Positions 1 to 12,000 of a DNA stretch of 26,847 bases are shown piece after piece (position 1 is the stretch's first letter; each line of letters starts with the position of its first letter). The DNA is from Apostichopus leukothele. Taxonomy: Eukaryota > Echinodermata > Holothuroidea > Aspidochirotida > Stichopodidae. The stretch spans positions 1-26,847 of the forward strand of contig JAAAKB020283979.1 in assembly GCA_010014835.2 (NCBI GenBank). The letters run 5' to 3'. Below the pieces are notes generated by a model, which saw nothing but the letters and a program-made list of their open reading frames with translations, ran no database searches and was not told where the DNA came from. The position numbers and the translations under genes are program-made.

Positions 1-29
1 ATGTCATATGAATAGAAAAAGTTACCAAC

Positions 30-68
30 CTCCAGTAGTCGTAGCTTCTGTGGTGGTTGTTGGAGTAG
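30..68 (-). CDS. Exon 24: Thr-rich (PTS-like) linker
   Basis: A 39-base exon, phase 1 on both sides, encoding TPTTTTEATTTG, 8 Thr in 12 residues, which is a mucin-type O-glycosylation substrate. Acceptor aatttttag, donor GGAG|gttggt; a donor 4 bases further (TTG|gtaac) is possible but changes the phase. It lies about 2.1 kb from exon 23, so linkage rests on phase (AC+T gives Thr) and on the expected PTS region after a mucin D3. It could be the first of several such exons beyond the window. Confidence 0.72.
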
Positions 69-3000
69 CTAAAAATTAAAAATGGAATTCAGGTGTTACT
101 TAATAAAAATCTCATTATTTCTTCTTCTTCTTTGGGGTATATAGCTTATCTTTTTGTGTTCGCTGATTAAAATGTAAGCTGTTCCATATGTGTATTACAT
201 TTCATGCTACTAAAACTGACGGGAAAAGTCAGAAAAACAGAAATATTGTCTCAAAGCATAAAGAAAGTGGTCTTTCCATGTAACTATGGCAATCATCTAT
301 TGATTAACCTATCACTAGTTTCAACTCAGATGTAAAAACTCACTACAAATCTTCACAGTTATCAAGTCTTCGTTGAGAGTAATGCCAGACACTAGAAATA
401 CAAATCTGTTTACAGCAAATGTTGGCAGCTGTTCTGTAATCAAGTCTGCCTGTGCAAATTCTACAGGAGTTGCACCTCAATTGACCTGATATGACATTTA
501 CTACCACAGATGTCAATAAGGATCTTGTGTCCACCAAGATGGTATTTTGCATGTATCATGTTTACATTGTTTTCTAACTTTAACTCTGTTGACCTCAAAT
601 GACTTTGACTGTCATTTAATTACAAAAGGCTTTCAAGGTCATTGAAGCTTTACTTTGCAGGTATTATGTCTGAAAAGCTTTCAGATTTTGACTATAGTAG
701 ACCATATATCATTTTATCTCCACCAATTCAAAGGTTTCTTTTACTCACCAGGTATCTACATACTTACTATGAAGTTCATGTAAGCTTTGCTTTTTCAGTT
801 ACATTGTTTACAAGATGTACTGTCTTTCACGTATGTTGACCTCACATGACCATTGATCTCTACCAATTCAATAGGTTTTCTTGTACTCACACAGGGTATC
901 TACAGTTTGACCTTCACCAATGTATACTTTTGAGTTACTGTGTTTCTAAGCATTGGCGCCACATACACATGCACACATGCATGTAATATGATAAAGTCAG
1001 TTATATGCATGACTATTATAAGCTACCATACTTTTGAAATGAGTTAACAGATGTACTGTGCATGTGTCTATAATCAGTGCTTGTAGACACACCACACATC
1101 TTGTGCTTCAACCAGTCAGGGCAGAACATCAATAAATAACTGTCTAAGCTACATTGAGATTCTCTGTCCTTTCTGATGTATTTCTGAAGGTCATAGGCAT
1201 ACTAACACAGTGGCAGCAAAACAGAATACTAATCTACACCAAACTTTACACATGAAAATGGGTATTATCCAGCAGAAAACTGACGAAAGTTGGCAGAAGA
1301 CCATGAAAGCTGAAAAGCACAGAGCCACACAAGCACAACGCATGTACTAAATAATGTGATACTACCAATGTATTCTCTATTACAGACATGAAACAGATTT
1401 CCTCTGGGCATGGGATCCCCAACAAGGTCATCAGCAGCAATGGACCAGAGTACAGTAGTCACATTTTCAAAACATTTTACCAGAAATGGGATTTTGAACA
1501 CATGTAATCTAAATTCTGTCAGATTTAAATTCCTGGATGAGTGTATGTATTTTTGAACACCTATTGTATACAGCCCTTCAATAAACTATGCATAACTTGA
1601 CCAAACTATGTTCACCAAAAGAAACTAAAGCATCGGAGAACTCACATGAGTTGTATAGCTTTATTTTTTGGAGATATCATGTTTACAATATTTTAAAACT
1701 TTCAAACCTGTTGACCCCACGTGACCATTAACCAATACCAATTTCATTAGGATTCTTGCACTCACCAAGCTAGATCTACAAACCAAGTACTAAGGTCAAC
1801 AAAGACATACTTTCTGAGGTATTGTGTTTACAAAGTTTTTAGACTTTTTAGACTATTTACCTGAAATGACATTTGTCCTTCACAGAAAAGGATAGGGGTC
1901 TTGCACTCAATAAGTTGGATCCACATACCAAGTAGGAAGTTAATCTGCCATGAAAGTTTTTAGTTACTGTGTTTCCAGCAAGTGTCACATACACACACAC
2001 CATCACCATCACATAGATTCCTTTTGCCTCCGGCATATGAAGGATACAGTCATTTCAGTTTTCAGGTTTCGTAGACCACACTGTCTTACACTATTATATA
2101 CCATACAGCTTGCATTAAAAGATGGGTTAGAAGCTTACTTTCTCTGATGCATTCACAGCATTTGTCTTCACAGTCTTCATTTAATACAAGCATCATTCCC
2201 TGCAAACATTAAAAAGAATGCAAAATTTACTGAAGTACCATAATAAAAACCAGTTATTGCTTTCAGTTTTTACAAATAGGCCAATTAAATAACATTGCCT
2301 ATGCATTGCTTAGAAGATAATGAGCTCCATGCTATTCCTTCAAAATATTATAATTTAAAGATCTGCCTGTTTCCACACCATAGCATTTAATGGGCTCATA
2401 ATAACTGACAAACAGAACATAAAATCATAAAGATGTACTATTGCAACAGCAAACTAGTTAATAAATGGGTTAAAATCAGCTCACCAGAGAAAAGGAAGAC
2501 CTGACCACAAGCTTCTTTCAAAGTCAAAATCATCACATAAAAACCTGATGAAGCTTATAGTACATCCACATATTACTATGCCAAATGTATACATCAAGAT
2601 GTCTCACAGTTCTTTCACAGTAAAGAAATTTCTATTACTCTATGCAAGAATGTGGACACATTAACTTCAAACTGCCCAGTCTCATTAAAAAACACCACAA
2701 ACACCTAAGTGTGTTATGGGGATTCCACTCAAGCCTCCCTTGAATACCAGAAATCAGACACGTTATTACTATCCAACATCTACAAACCAAATATGAAGTT
2801 CAGCCACTCATTTTGTCACTAGAGCTAGTCATTTTATCATATGCACTCAAAATGCCAAATTACCAGCAGCATCTGCTCAATTTAGGTCCTCCATTGGCAT
2901 CAACGTGCACAAAATCTGGATCTATAGTATTCCAACTTAAGATTCTACATCGACTAAATTTCAAGCAGGTTCTTAGTGACACCAGTGAGCGGCCATGTGG

Positions 3001-6000
3001 ACTCACTGTACATGGCAAATGTAGTTTGAGTTCTAACAGGCAGTATTAAGCATTGGTGCTACACCCTTGACATCCACCTCTTCAATTGTTTCCAAGCTGA
3101 GAGTTTAAATAAGTGCTTGAGTCATGTCTGTCATGAATGTGCAAGAAAATGTAATGAGAGTTAAAAGACACATGAAAAACAGCTGGGAAGATGGTCCTGA
3201 CCATGATCTGTCCTCCTAACTCCATTTACCACTATTAAAGTATACTATACTATTCTTTAGTAGATCTAAAATGTTGGATTTCTCAGATGTGTCCAATGCA
3301 AATTACTTCAATGCTGGGTAAGTGTATACAATCTTCTGCCTTAGTGTTTGGCTTGAAGCTGGTAAGGCCAATACAAGTAAATCAATGACAAAAAATCTGT
3401 TGTATACTTCTTGTAATTCTGTGTTTCCTCCGGTCAATGTCGTCATTTATTGAGAGAGTCAGAACAAATTTAAGCGAAACACCAACTTACCTGACCACAA
3501 ACAAGGTTGCAGGTTTTCATACACTCAGTTGTACCAGCACTGCAAGAACAATGAATGCAGGATAGACTGCCAACCCAGGTTGTCCCATCCTAAAATGACA
3601 AATATTTAAGAGATAATATTTTGTTTGCGCCTTGAGCACCCCACAGGGTGGATATGTGTGCGCATTATAAATCGCTTTTTATTATTATTATTTATTATCA
3701 TAACATCCTTACAATCCCTGTTCCAGTTATATTTTGCTTTTACAATTTCAATTTTCAGATTTCTGTAGCTTTTGTTTACAAATACTTGAAAGAAAGGAAT
3801 AGATACTTTTTAAGATGTTGTATTAACAAACCAGAAAGCTCGCAGGCATGTTATATGAGAAAAGTTAATGTAGGAATACACACAACAGATCCAAGTTCAT
3901 CCCCAATCTTTGCATTTAAAATTATCCTATTTGAAAACTTTTAAACCTCTCTTGCCCTCAAATGATCTTTAACCTTCACAGAACCTGAATGCAAAACTGC
4001 ATTGTGGTTCCGATGATGTAACATGTGCACTTTTCATGAATCTGACGTAATGTATAGTGAGGATGTACAACATACTTGATCTTAGTAGTACCAGAGAAAA
4101 GCAGTGTGATGAGACAAACAATAAATTCACAATGACACAGGATGTCCTGAACTGAGCATTGACCTCAACAACAAGCTTTTTGTACTAAATGTGATACATC
4201 AACATCTGTCCTTGTTGAAATATTGTGTAAAACATGATTTTCACAATTTGACCCCGAACGACCATTGACCTCCGCCCACAACATTAGCCTTCTTGCACTC
4301 AATGTGGTACAATTACATACCGAAAATGCGATAAGTCCATTGTAATATTATGTTTAGGTAGGTGCGTTAGTGTAGAGAGACAGGTAAGAAGGGAGTGACG
4401 TAAATGTTTGGCATTTGTTGACTTCAAACGACCTTTGACCTTCACCAAAATCGATTGGTGGCTTTTACTCAATTTTATACACCTTCATACCAAGTTAGAG
4501 ATCAGCCTAAGCTTCCAATATTGAGATATTTACAAGGTTTTCACAATTTGAACCCTGGTGACCCCAAATGACCTTTGACCTCCACAAAAAACAATAGGCT
4601 TCTTGTACTCAATGTAGGACCTTTACACACCAAATATGAATTGGTCCAACCTTCCCTTCTTCAGATATCGTGTTTACAAGCTGGGCATCACAAACGCACA
4701 CCCACACACGCCATCATAAAAGCAAAGGTTACGATTTTCAACGTAACCAAAAAGAGTTCTTATACTCATTAATCTACATACTAAGAATGAAGTTAAACCT
4801 TCATGTGCTTTTTGGTACACACAGATGCCATTACCATCACAAAGATTCTTTTTCCTTTGGCAAGGAGTCTACAAGACAAATTACACACAGTATAAACTGA
4901 TAGTTATAACGACTTACAACAGAGATATGATTTAGAGCACATCAAAGTATGAAAAACATTTGACGGCTCACTTGGTAAGATAGCTCACAGCAAAAAAAAA
5001 GAAAGGATCAGACAAACCAGCTTGCAAAACTACAACTCTTACTTGCCATTCTTTCAATAAGGTGGTGTAACTCCTGAACATGAACATCCAATCTTTTCAC
5101 TTCATAGATAGATGGTAAGTCATAGCAAGTTCATTGGACATTAATGTATACACTAAAAGAAACTACCATTATCCCCATATTTACTTAAACTGAATCCTCT
5201 CTGATAAAGCATCTTCCTCTGCTCTGAACTATCCTGAATGAAGCTACTTATAGTTGAAACAAACATGAGAGATATAGAGGGAAGTACATGATCGATTAGT
5301 TGAATTGGAGACCTTATGTTTAATATGTTTACACTGATACTTATGACCTCATGTGCTCATAGCTTATGCCACACAGTATTTATACATCAATGAACGGCAA
5401 GCAGCTGACACAGTGCCAGATTTAAAAAATGTATTAACAGCCAAGTCTCTCTTACTAATTTCCTAAAAAAGTAAGTGTAATGTAATAATCATAGTAATTT
5501 ATTTGGTAGATAGAAGGTTGATTTTTTTTCAGTTACTACTTTAGAAGATCTTGCTCAAGAAAGTTAATTGCTGATAACATATGATAGTTTGAGAATGCTA
5601 TGACACCATTTCAAACCAGTTGTCAAAAGACTGTAAAGAAATCAATCACATACTAATTTCTCATTGCCAAGCCACATACATTTAAAGCTGAAATTCCAGC
5701 TCAAAATTTGTGAGCTTTGATTAGTTAATTGTACCTAAGAGCTTCTTGCCTATTCTTTATATGAATGTTGTGTGGCTTTTAATTACATGAAATGAACCAT
5801 GTTTGGAATATGCAATATATAATTATATAATTACAATTTTTCATATCTATGGGGATGTTGTACAAATAATTCAATCCATAATGGAGGTTTATGTATCAAT
5901 AACAAAAAAAACTTGCACTGTATGTGGAAACTTACTTTCTTTATGTCATTGTTAAACTGGCAATCACAAAATTCTTCATCTCTGCCATTAGCACATTGTA

Positions 6001-9000
6001 CTGTGCCATCACACCTTTCCTCAATTGAAAAGCAACCATTGCATGATCCACAACTAAGGAAACCTTCTTCACATTGACAGTTATCTTCTTCTTCCACTGC
6101 AAATAGTTAGTTTGAGACAGAATGTGTTTACAAATGCAAATACTTAATATCATGTTAAGAGTCTTCTGATGAGAAATGCATCTTGTGTGTTGATTCATAT
6201 GTGCTAGCATTACGATTCCTTAAAGAATTAAACAATTACTAAAATGTCTTCTGCACTGATCCTTTCATAGCAGACTATTGTCTAAATGCATTATAGGTAC
6301 AGGCCACAGGTTTGTCTTACATATAGCAGAGATGCAATACATAACTATTTCCTTTCAGTATACAACTTTCTACATCCATACATCTATGAATTACGATTAG
6401 TCACCACCATGAACCTTGTCTCTGTTAAACTACAAGTGTTTAAGTTTATGTTTACAATTTTCTTCAAAGATTTGTCCTTCCCAGCCACTTGGTACACCTC
6501 TCCCATTACCACATGACTTATAATACCATGTTAAGGTTAAAGTTCTACTGTCCACTAAGAATGCATTGTGTAACCTTTAAAACTAATTTAAAAGGTTTAA
6601 GTTGAAACTAGGACTTCTATGAACAGGACTTACTTGCAGTACATGTTGAGCCAAAGCAGTCATATTCACCCCCGGGTAAGCAAAAGCTGAGAAGAATAGA
6701 GGAAATAGACAAATGTTTCATATTGTTGAATAGAAGTGAATAGATGTATTCAAAAGAAGATGTGTGAGAGGCAAAAAAGCACAGACGTAGTTGAGCTTAT
6801 CCTAAAAAGACCCAAACATTACATTCATTTGTCACATTTGGTGTTGAAAGTGTAAGAAGAAGGGAGATTCTCTAATAAGACAAATTCAATGTATAATCAT
6901 ATAAGCAGTACCAACAATTTAAAGTTTTCTAAATAGTTCTAGCTTATCTAATTTACTCAAAAGATTCTTAATTCCAAATTACTTAACAAATGAGCATAGC
7001 ATATATTAACATTTTGCATAACCTGGTTTTAAACTCAGTTCAAGCCACTTTCATTAATCTATTGTACAAGTCTTTACAAAGCTGTCCCACTGTTTAAACC
7101 AATACCAATATATTACCAATATATTATAGGTTACATTAGGATACATTAGGATAGGTTGTCATGACTTTTTAACTTCGAAGAACACTCTATATCCTAATAT
7201 CCTTTGAGCTATTTACCTAACTCTGGCATTTTGGTAACTTAGGACAGAGGTGAAAATATATCACGTCCTCCATTAGTTTCAAAAAATTATTGACAGATTC
7301 CAAGAAATAATTAGAGCAGCATTTCTGCTGAATCTCAATACTCTGATAACATTACATTGCTGTATTACAAAAGACGACATAGTGACACATATATATTGTT
7401 GGATCTAGAGATACATGCAACAAACATGCCATCTCATAAATTCATTCCTTGCAATCTCTCTAAATTTGAGGTCTAAACTATGCTAGACTGAAACCATGGC
7501 CAAGCAGTTGTATTCACACGAAAGACTTGAATGTTGGTCTAAAGTCAAGAAAACAATGAACTTCAAAACTGAAGGCCAAAACTAATTTGAATATAGACCT
7601 AACATTCGACATAGGGCTATACTTGGCTTTAACATTATTTATACAGTGCTATAAACAAAGACCACATCTTGAATAATTGCTATATGCAATATGTTTGGGC
7701 TGCAGTGGGCCAGGCCTAGATAAATATCCATGTTTGATTTGATAAAGTGAACAGTGAACAGTGAACAGTGAAATACTGAAAATACATAGATACATCTTAA
7801 AATTTAGACAATAAAGTATGTTCCAGCATAACAACATCTCAATATGTTGTATATATATTCAGATAAAATGACAGATATGGTTGTGAACAGCTCTAATGAA
7901 CCCTGAACAAAGCTTTCCAGTTACACTCAATCATTTTCCTTTGAGCTAACATTGACTTTCACATCTGCTTTACACCACAGTTTTGAACACTAGAAGAAAT
8001 TCAAATGCTATGGTATGTTAAAGCTTAAGCATTTCTCAGCCTACACAGATCCTTCTGATTTAACTTTAAGTCTAATAAATGTTCAGGTATACTATATTAC
8101 AGAATTAAATGTGAATGAAACATGCGATGAAAGGTGAAGTACTAAAAACTGTTTGAAATTTTACAAAGTTACAGCCTTATAGTATTCAACATTTCATAGA
8201 GACTGTCTCTTACCATGTTTGACAGTCTCTAATGAAAACATCCCCACCAGCGACAAGAACCCCATCCACAGAACAGGGGCAAACCTCACGACTTATGCAG
8301 CGCCCTTCATACTCAACCTGTCCTGGTGGACAGAAGCAGCCCTCTATACACGTCTCTTGGCAGCCAAAGTCTTTGTCACCTTCAACATAGCAAGAATTCT
8401 CACAGGATGAACCACACTCAGTGTACACTTTTCCTTCTTCACACTGCAGGCCTGTCAAGCAAACAGAAAACAAGACTCAAAATAGTAACTTTGCTCAAGA
8501 ACACTACACTACAGAGGGACTCCACTTTCTTCTTCATATTTATCAAGTTGAAACCTGTGGTAACAAAATAGATCTACGTAGCAAACTAACAAAGAAACAA
8601 ATCGTACATGAACCCATTCAAGGAATAAATTAGTTCTATGTTCTGAAGATCTCACAAATAACATAATAACATTTACGTGGATACAAAAATAATTGAAAGA
8701 AGTCAAATGCAAGATGTAATAAACATCAGGTAACAATGTCACAAAGATTTCCACTATGTATCTGTCTTCATCAGTGTGTCAACATGTAACAAACCAAATG
8801 TCTATCACTCCACTGATATACATCACATTGCATATTAACATTATAAACATGAATTATATAAAACCTATGTTTGTCCTGGCTAGAGTTTCTTCTTTGCTTG
8901 AAAACCAATACATGGAGTACAGTAACAAGATTTCAACAACCTGTTTACTTGGCACATTGAGTTTTCAAGCAGTGAAGACTTGGACTTTTGTCAACTTAAC

Positions 9001-12000
9001 TTTCAAGACATGTTTTAAAAATGCCCACAGTAATAGTTATATATATATGTTGACCCTCATGTACATATACTAACACACATGACACATTACCAAGATGAGA
9101 TATCAAAATGGAAATCAACATTTGATGTGTTCTGATGCATGGATGTGGAACAAGCAAATTTACTAACCACAAGTGCCGTCTGATCGCCATTTGATGGATA
9201 CTCCATTCTCACTGCACTGTTTTGTGTAGGCAGCAATAGCTGTACAAAGGCAATCACAATTTCCGCCTCGTTCACAGGCACAGGTATCCATCACACAGTC
9301 TGTGTAGTACTTTTCTGGCTCCACCTGTAGCAAAAGAGTTTCATACAATCAAGTTACATAGAAATTTCAAAATTGAGTTACTTTAGGACTTTTAAGGTTT
9401 CTCATAAAATGAGATCATATTCTTTAGTTACTATTTTTGAGTTCAACAAGAACTATAAATCCCAATGCATTCACTCATGACATCCTACATCACAACACTG
9501 AAATTTTGTAAAATCTTTGTAAGCATTGCTCTTATTTCTACCATGTTCTTTTGGGTCATACATTGCCACCACTCCCAACCAACTGACAAACAACTAAAAT
9601 ATTAAATGGTCATGGCATACATACATTCTCGTTTCATTCAATCTCATAAAGTTTACAAATTAAGCACAATTACTTGTTTGTTTGTTGTAGCAATCAGTTA
9701 GATGTTAGTGAGCAATGAACTTGACAGTGACCTTTGCTACAAGCAACAAATAATTGTTTCATTTTGAAATGCAGCAGACAGGAATTCAAAAACCTGTCAC
9801 ATACTCTGAACTCAAGGTTTATATTAGACCAATATGTTAGGATTATCTTCTGCTATGCATAAAGAGTTTGCATATATTCATGCATGACCTTTCAAATAAA
9901 TGAAATCTTTACCATAAGTTATGCTATTAGGATGAACTTTATAATTGTTGATACACACCACCACAGTTAAGTGCTCACATGATCAACTTTTGGGATAAAA
10001 TTAGGTTCAATTAATGTTCATTGTGTAATGTGACAATGTTGCTTAACAGTAGATTATAATTTTGTAATCAGCTGAACTAAGATTACAAAAACATTTTTTT
10101 TTTATAGCTCTACATCAATTTTCTGTTATTTTCAAGACACTATTATGTTATAACATGGAATGAATAGAGGGCTATGATTGAGAACAGATGTAATCAAATC
10201 TGAACTTTTCCAGTGTCCTATTCATTACTATTTTTGCTTGCATGAACTTCACATCTGTTTTACACAGGTTACTACTTTATTAAAGCAAGATTATATATAA
10301 AAAAAACAAGGTACCATAAGACAAATATCTCACTTAGATACAGACTAACCTTTCAGAGAACATAAACATACGTACATCATCTCCAACCAGAAATGATGTT
10401 CAAGAAGCCATGGGATCTTTTATATTTAATAAGACATTACAAATGGATACTTACTGCAGAGTGACATTGAGAAAAGATTCCTTGCTTGATAATTCCACAG
10501 GAGAATTCTGCCCACTTCTTCCTCTCTGGGTTAATATCACAGGGATTTACTGGGCCAAGTGGCATCACACATTGGTCAACTCTCCATGAATGACCAAACA
10601 CATTGGCTGCAAACTCAAGGTCACCCTGTCGTGTGGTGAAGTCATCGGTTCCTTGACCATTGAAATTACCACATAAACCACAAACTTTTCCAGAGTAGCT
10701 TGGGTCGAGTGAAAGGTAAATAGAAGTTCCTCTGTTCCACTGCAATGTTATACCTGTAGTAGGTGAAAGTAAAAATCTCAGTAATGTCCTGTCTAACATC
10801 ATCTTAGTATGAATGACTTTTGGTTTGTCACACTGTAATCACAACTTCAACAAAACAGCAATGAATACTTGAAGTAACAATGAGTTGTAATAGATCACTC
10901 TCATCTGCACAAGATTTAACTTTGTCTCATCTGAGAACTGTTGTAGCATCTGCAAATTAACATCGTTCTTATCGGAGGATATTTCACTTCACTAAAAGTA
11001 ACATTTCAAATGCCAAATATAACACATGACCCACATTTGAAAGCATCAAACTCATCTCATATTGATAACATTATTTTGTAAGTGTGACTAACAAAATGCT
11101 GGCAGTTAACTTATTTAACTGGTCTGCATAATTTGTCCAACTCACCCAGTGTTGTTTCAATGACTTCATATATACCAACAGATCTTATCTGAAAGATAGT
11201 CCTTGGATCAATTTCAGCTCCACCACTATTTTGCACGGATGTTTCTGCTCCTCCAACCATCTGAATATCAAAACCCTGAATGGAAAATTTGATAGCTTTG
11301 GTACATGCAGCACCACCAGCACCACAAGGAACATTTTCAACAATGATTTTGAAAGAACTACTTCCAGTTCCACAGTCGTCTTCTGCCAAAACATATCGGC
11401 AGTCACCTGCAAAGAAGAAACAGTAACAAGATGCTAAATATACATATTTGTAAACACAACATACATAAACTAACTGGTACTTAGCTATCAAGTAATAACA
11501 TGCTGGTATACCGAGCATCAAGAGTTCCAAATTTAATAATTAAATTAAACTCATGAAAGAAGTACTTGTGTTACACTCTATGAACTCATTCTTTAACCTT
11601 GGCAAAGCTGCATTACTGCTAATTTGCTAACTTAGCATTTTTCTTTCTTAAATCAAGAATAACATACAGAAAATGTACTTTGCACTATCATATGAAAATT
11701 ACTTTCTAAACATAAGCAGACTTCATTACTGATAATTTTGCAAGTTTTGCATGAGTATAATAAACAACAGAGATTGTACTTTGAATTTTATTAGAAAAAC
11801 ACTGTTGTTGAACAAAAGTAAGGCTATGCTACTGCTATTTTTGCATTTTTGTAACAAAGAATTTCAAGAAAAAATCCAAATCAAGAGAATTTTGTACTGC
11901 TTGTCAGCATATTGAAACATATTCAAACTTGTAGAGTGTATGTGTAAATTAAATAATGTTCTTTGATTGCACAGTTAAGGATGAACTTTAGAGTTACTAA

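Larger units (their letters stand above)
69..2138 (-). other. Intron 23, rich in the TGACCT repeat family
   Basis: The 2,070-base intron contains two clusters of the approximately 145 bp repeat family (470-985 and 1665-2045) with CA-rich tails near 958-985 and 1985-2012. A cysteine-containing minus-strand frame at 343-552 overlaps a repeat copy and is not convincing as an exon. Nothing else is recognised in 986-1664. Confidence 0.75.
3590..5935 (-). other. Intron 21, with repeats
   Basis: At 2,346 bases it is the longest intron in the window, by about ten bases. It carries a SINE-like tail (3621-3705) and the densest TGACCT-family block (3940-4885). From about 4890 to 5935 it is plain AT-rich sequence with nothing recognised. 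Confidence 0.75.
6687..8213 (-). other. Intron 19
   Basis: Non-coding, 1,527 bases. It holds two small tandem repeats (7099-7157 and 7747-7772). Nothing else recognised. Confidence 0.75.

Noticed and set aside
343-552. Minus-strand 69-codon frame with seven cysteines, between exons 23 and 24
   Set aside because: It overlaps a diverged copy of the TGACCT repeat family. It does not match any domain of the series, and the phase of exon 23 to exon 24 is already satisfied without it.
1986-2012. His-rich peptide from a CACACACACACCATCACCATCA stretch read as coding
   Set aside because: The histidines come from a CA/CAT simple repeat in the tail of a dispersed repeat, which recurs near 4700 and 4830 in other frames.
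3648-3944. Plus-strand 98-codon frame
   Set aside because: It starts in a SINE-like tail and an ATT-rich run, is hydrophobic because of AT-rich composition, and has no domain.
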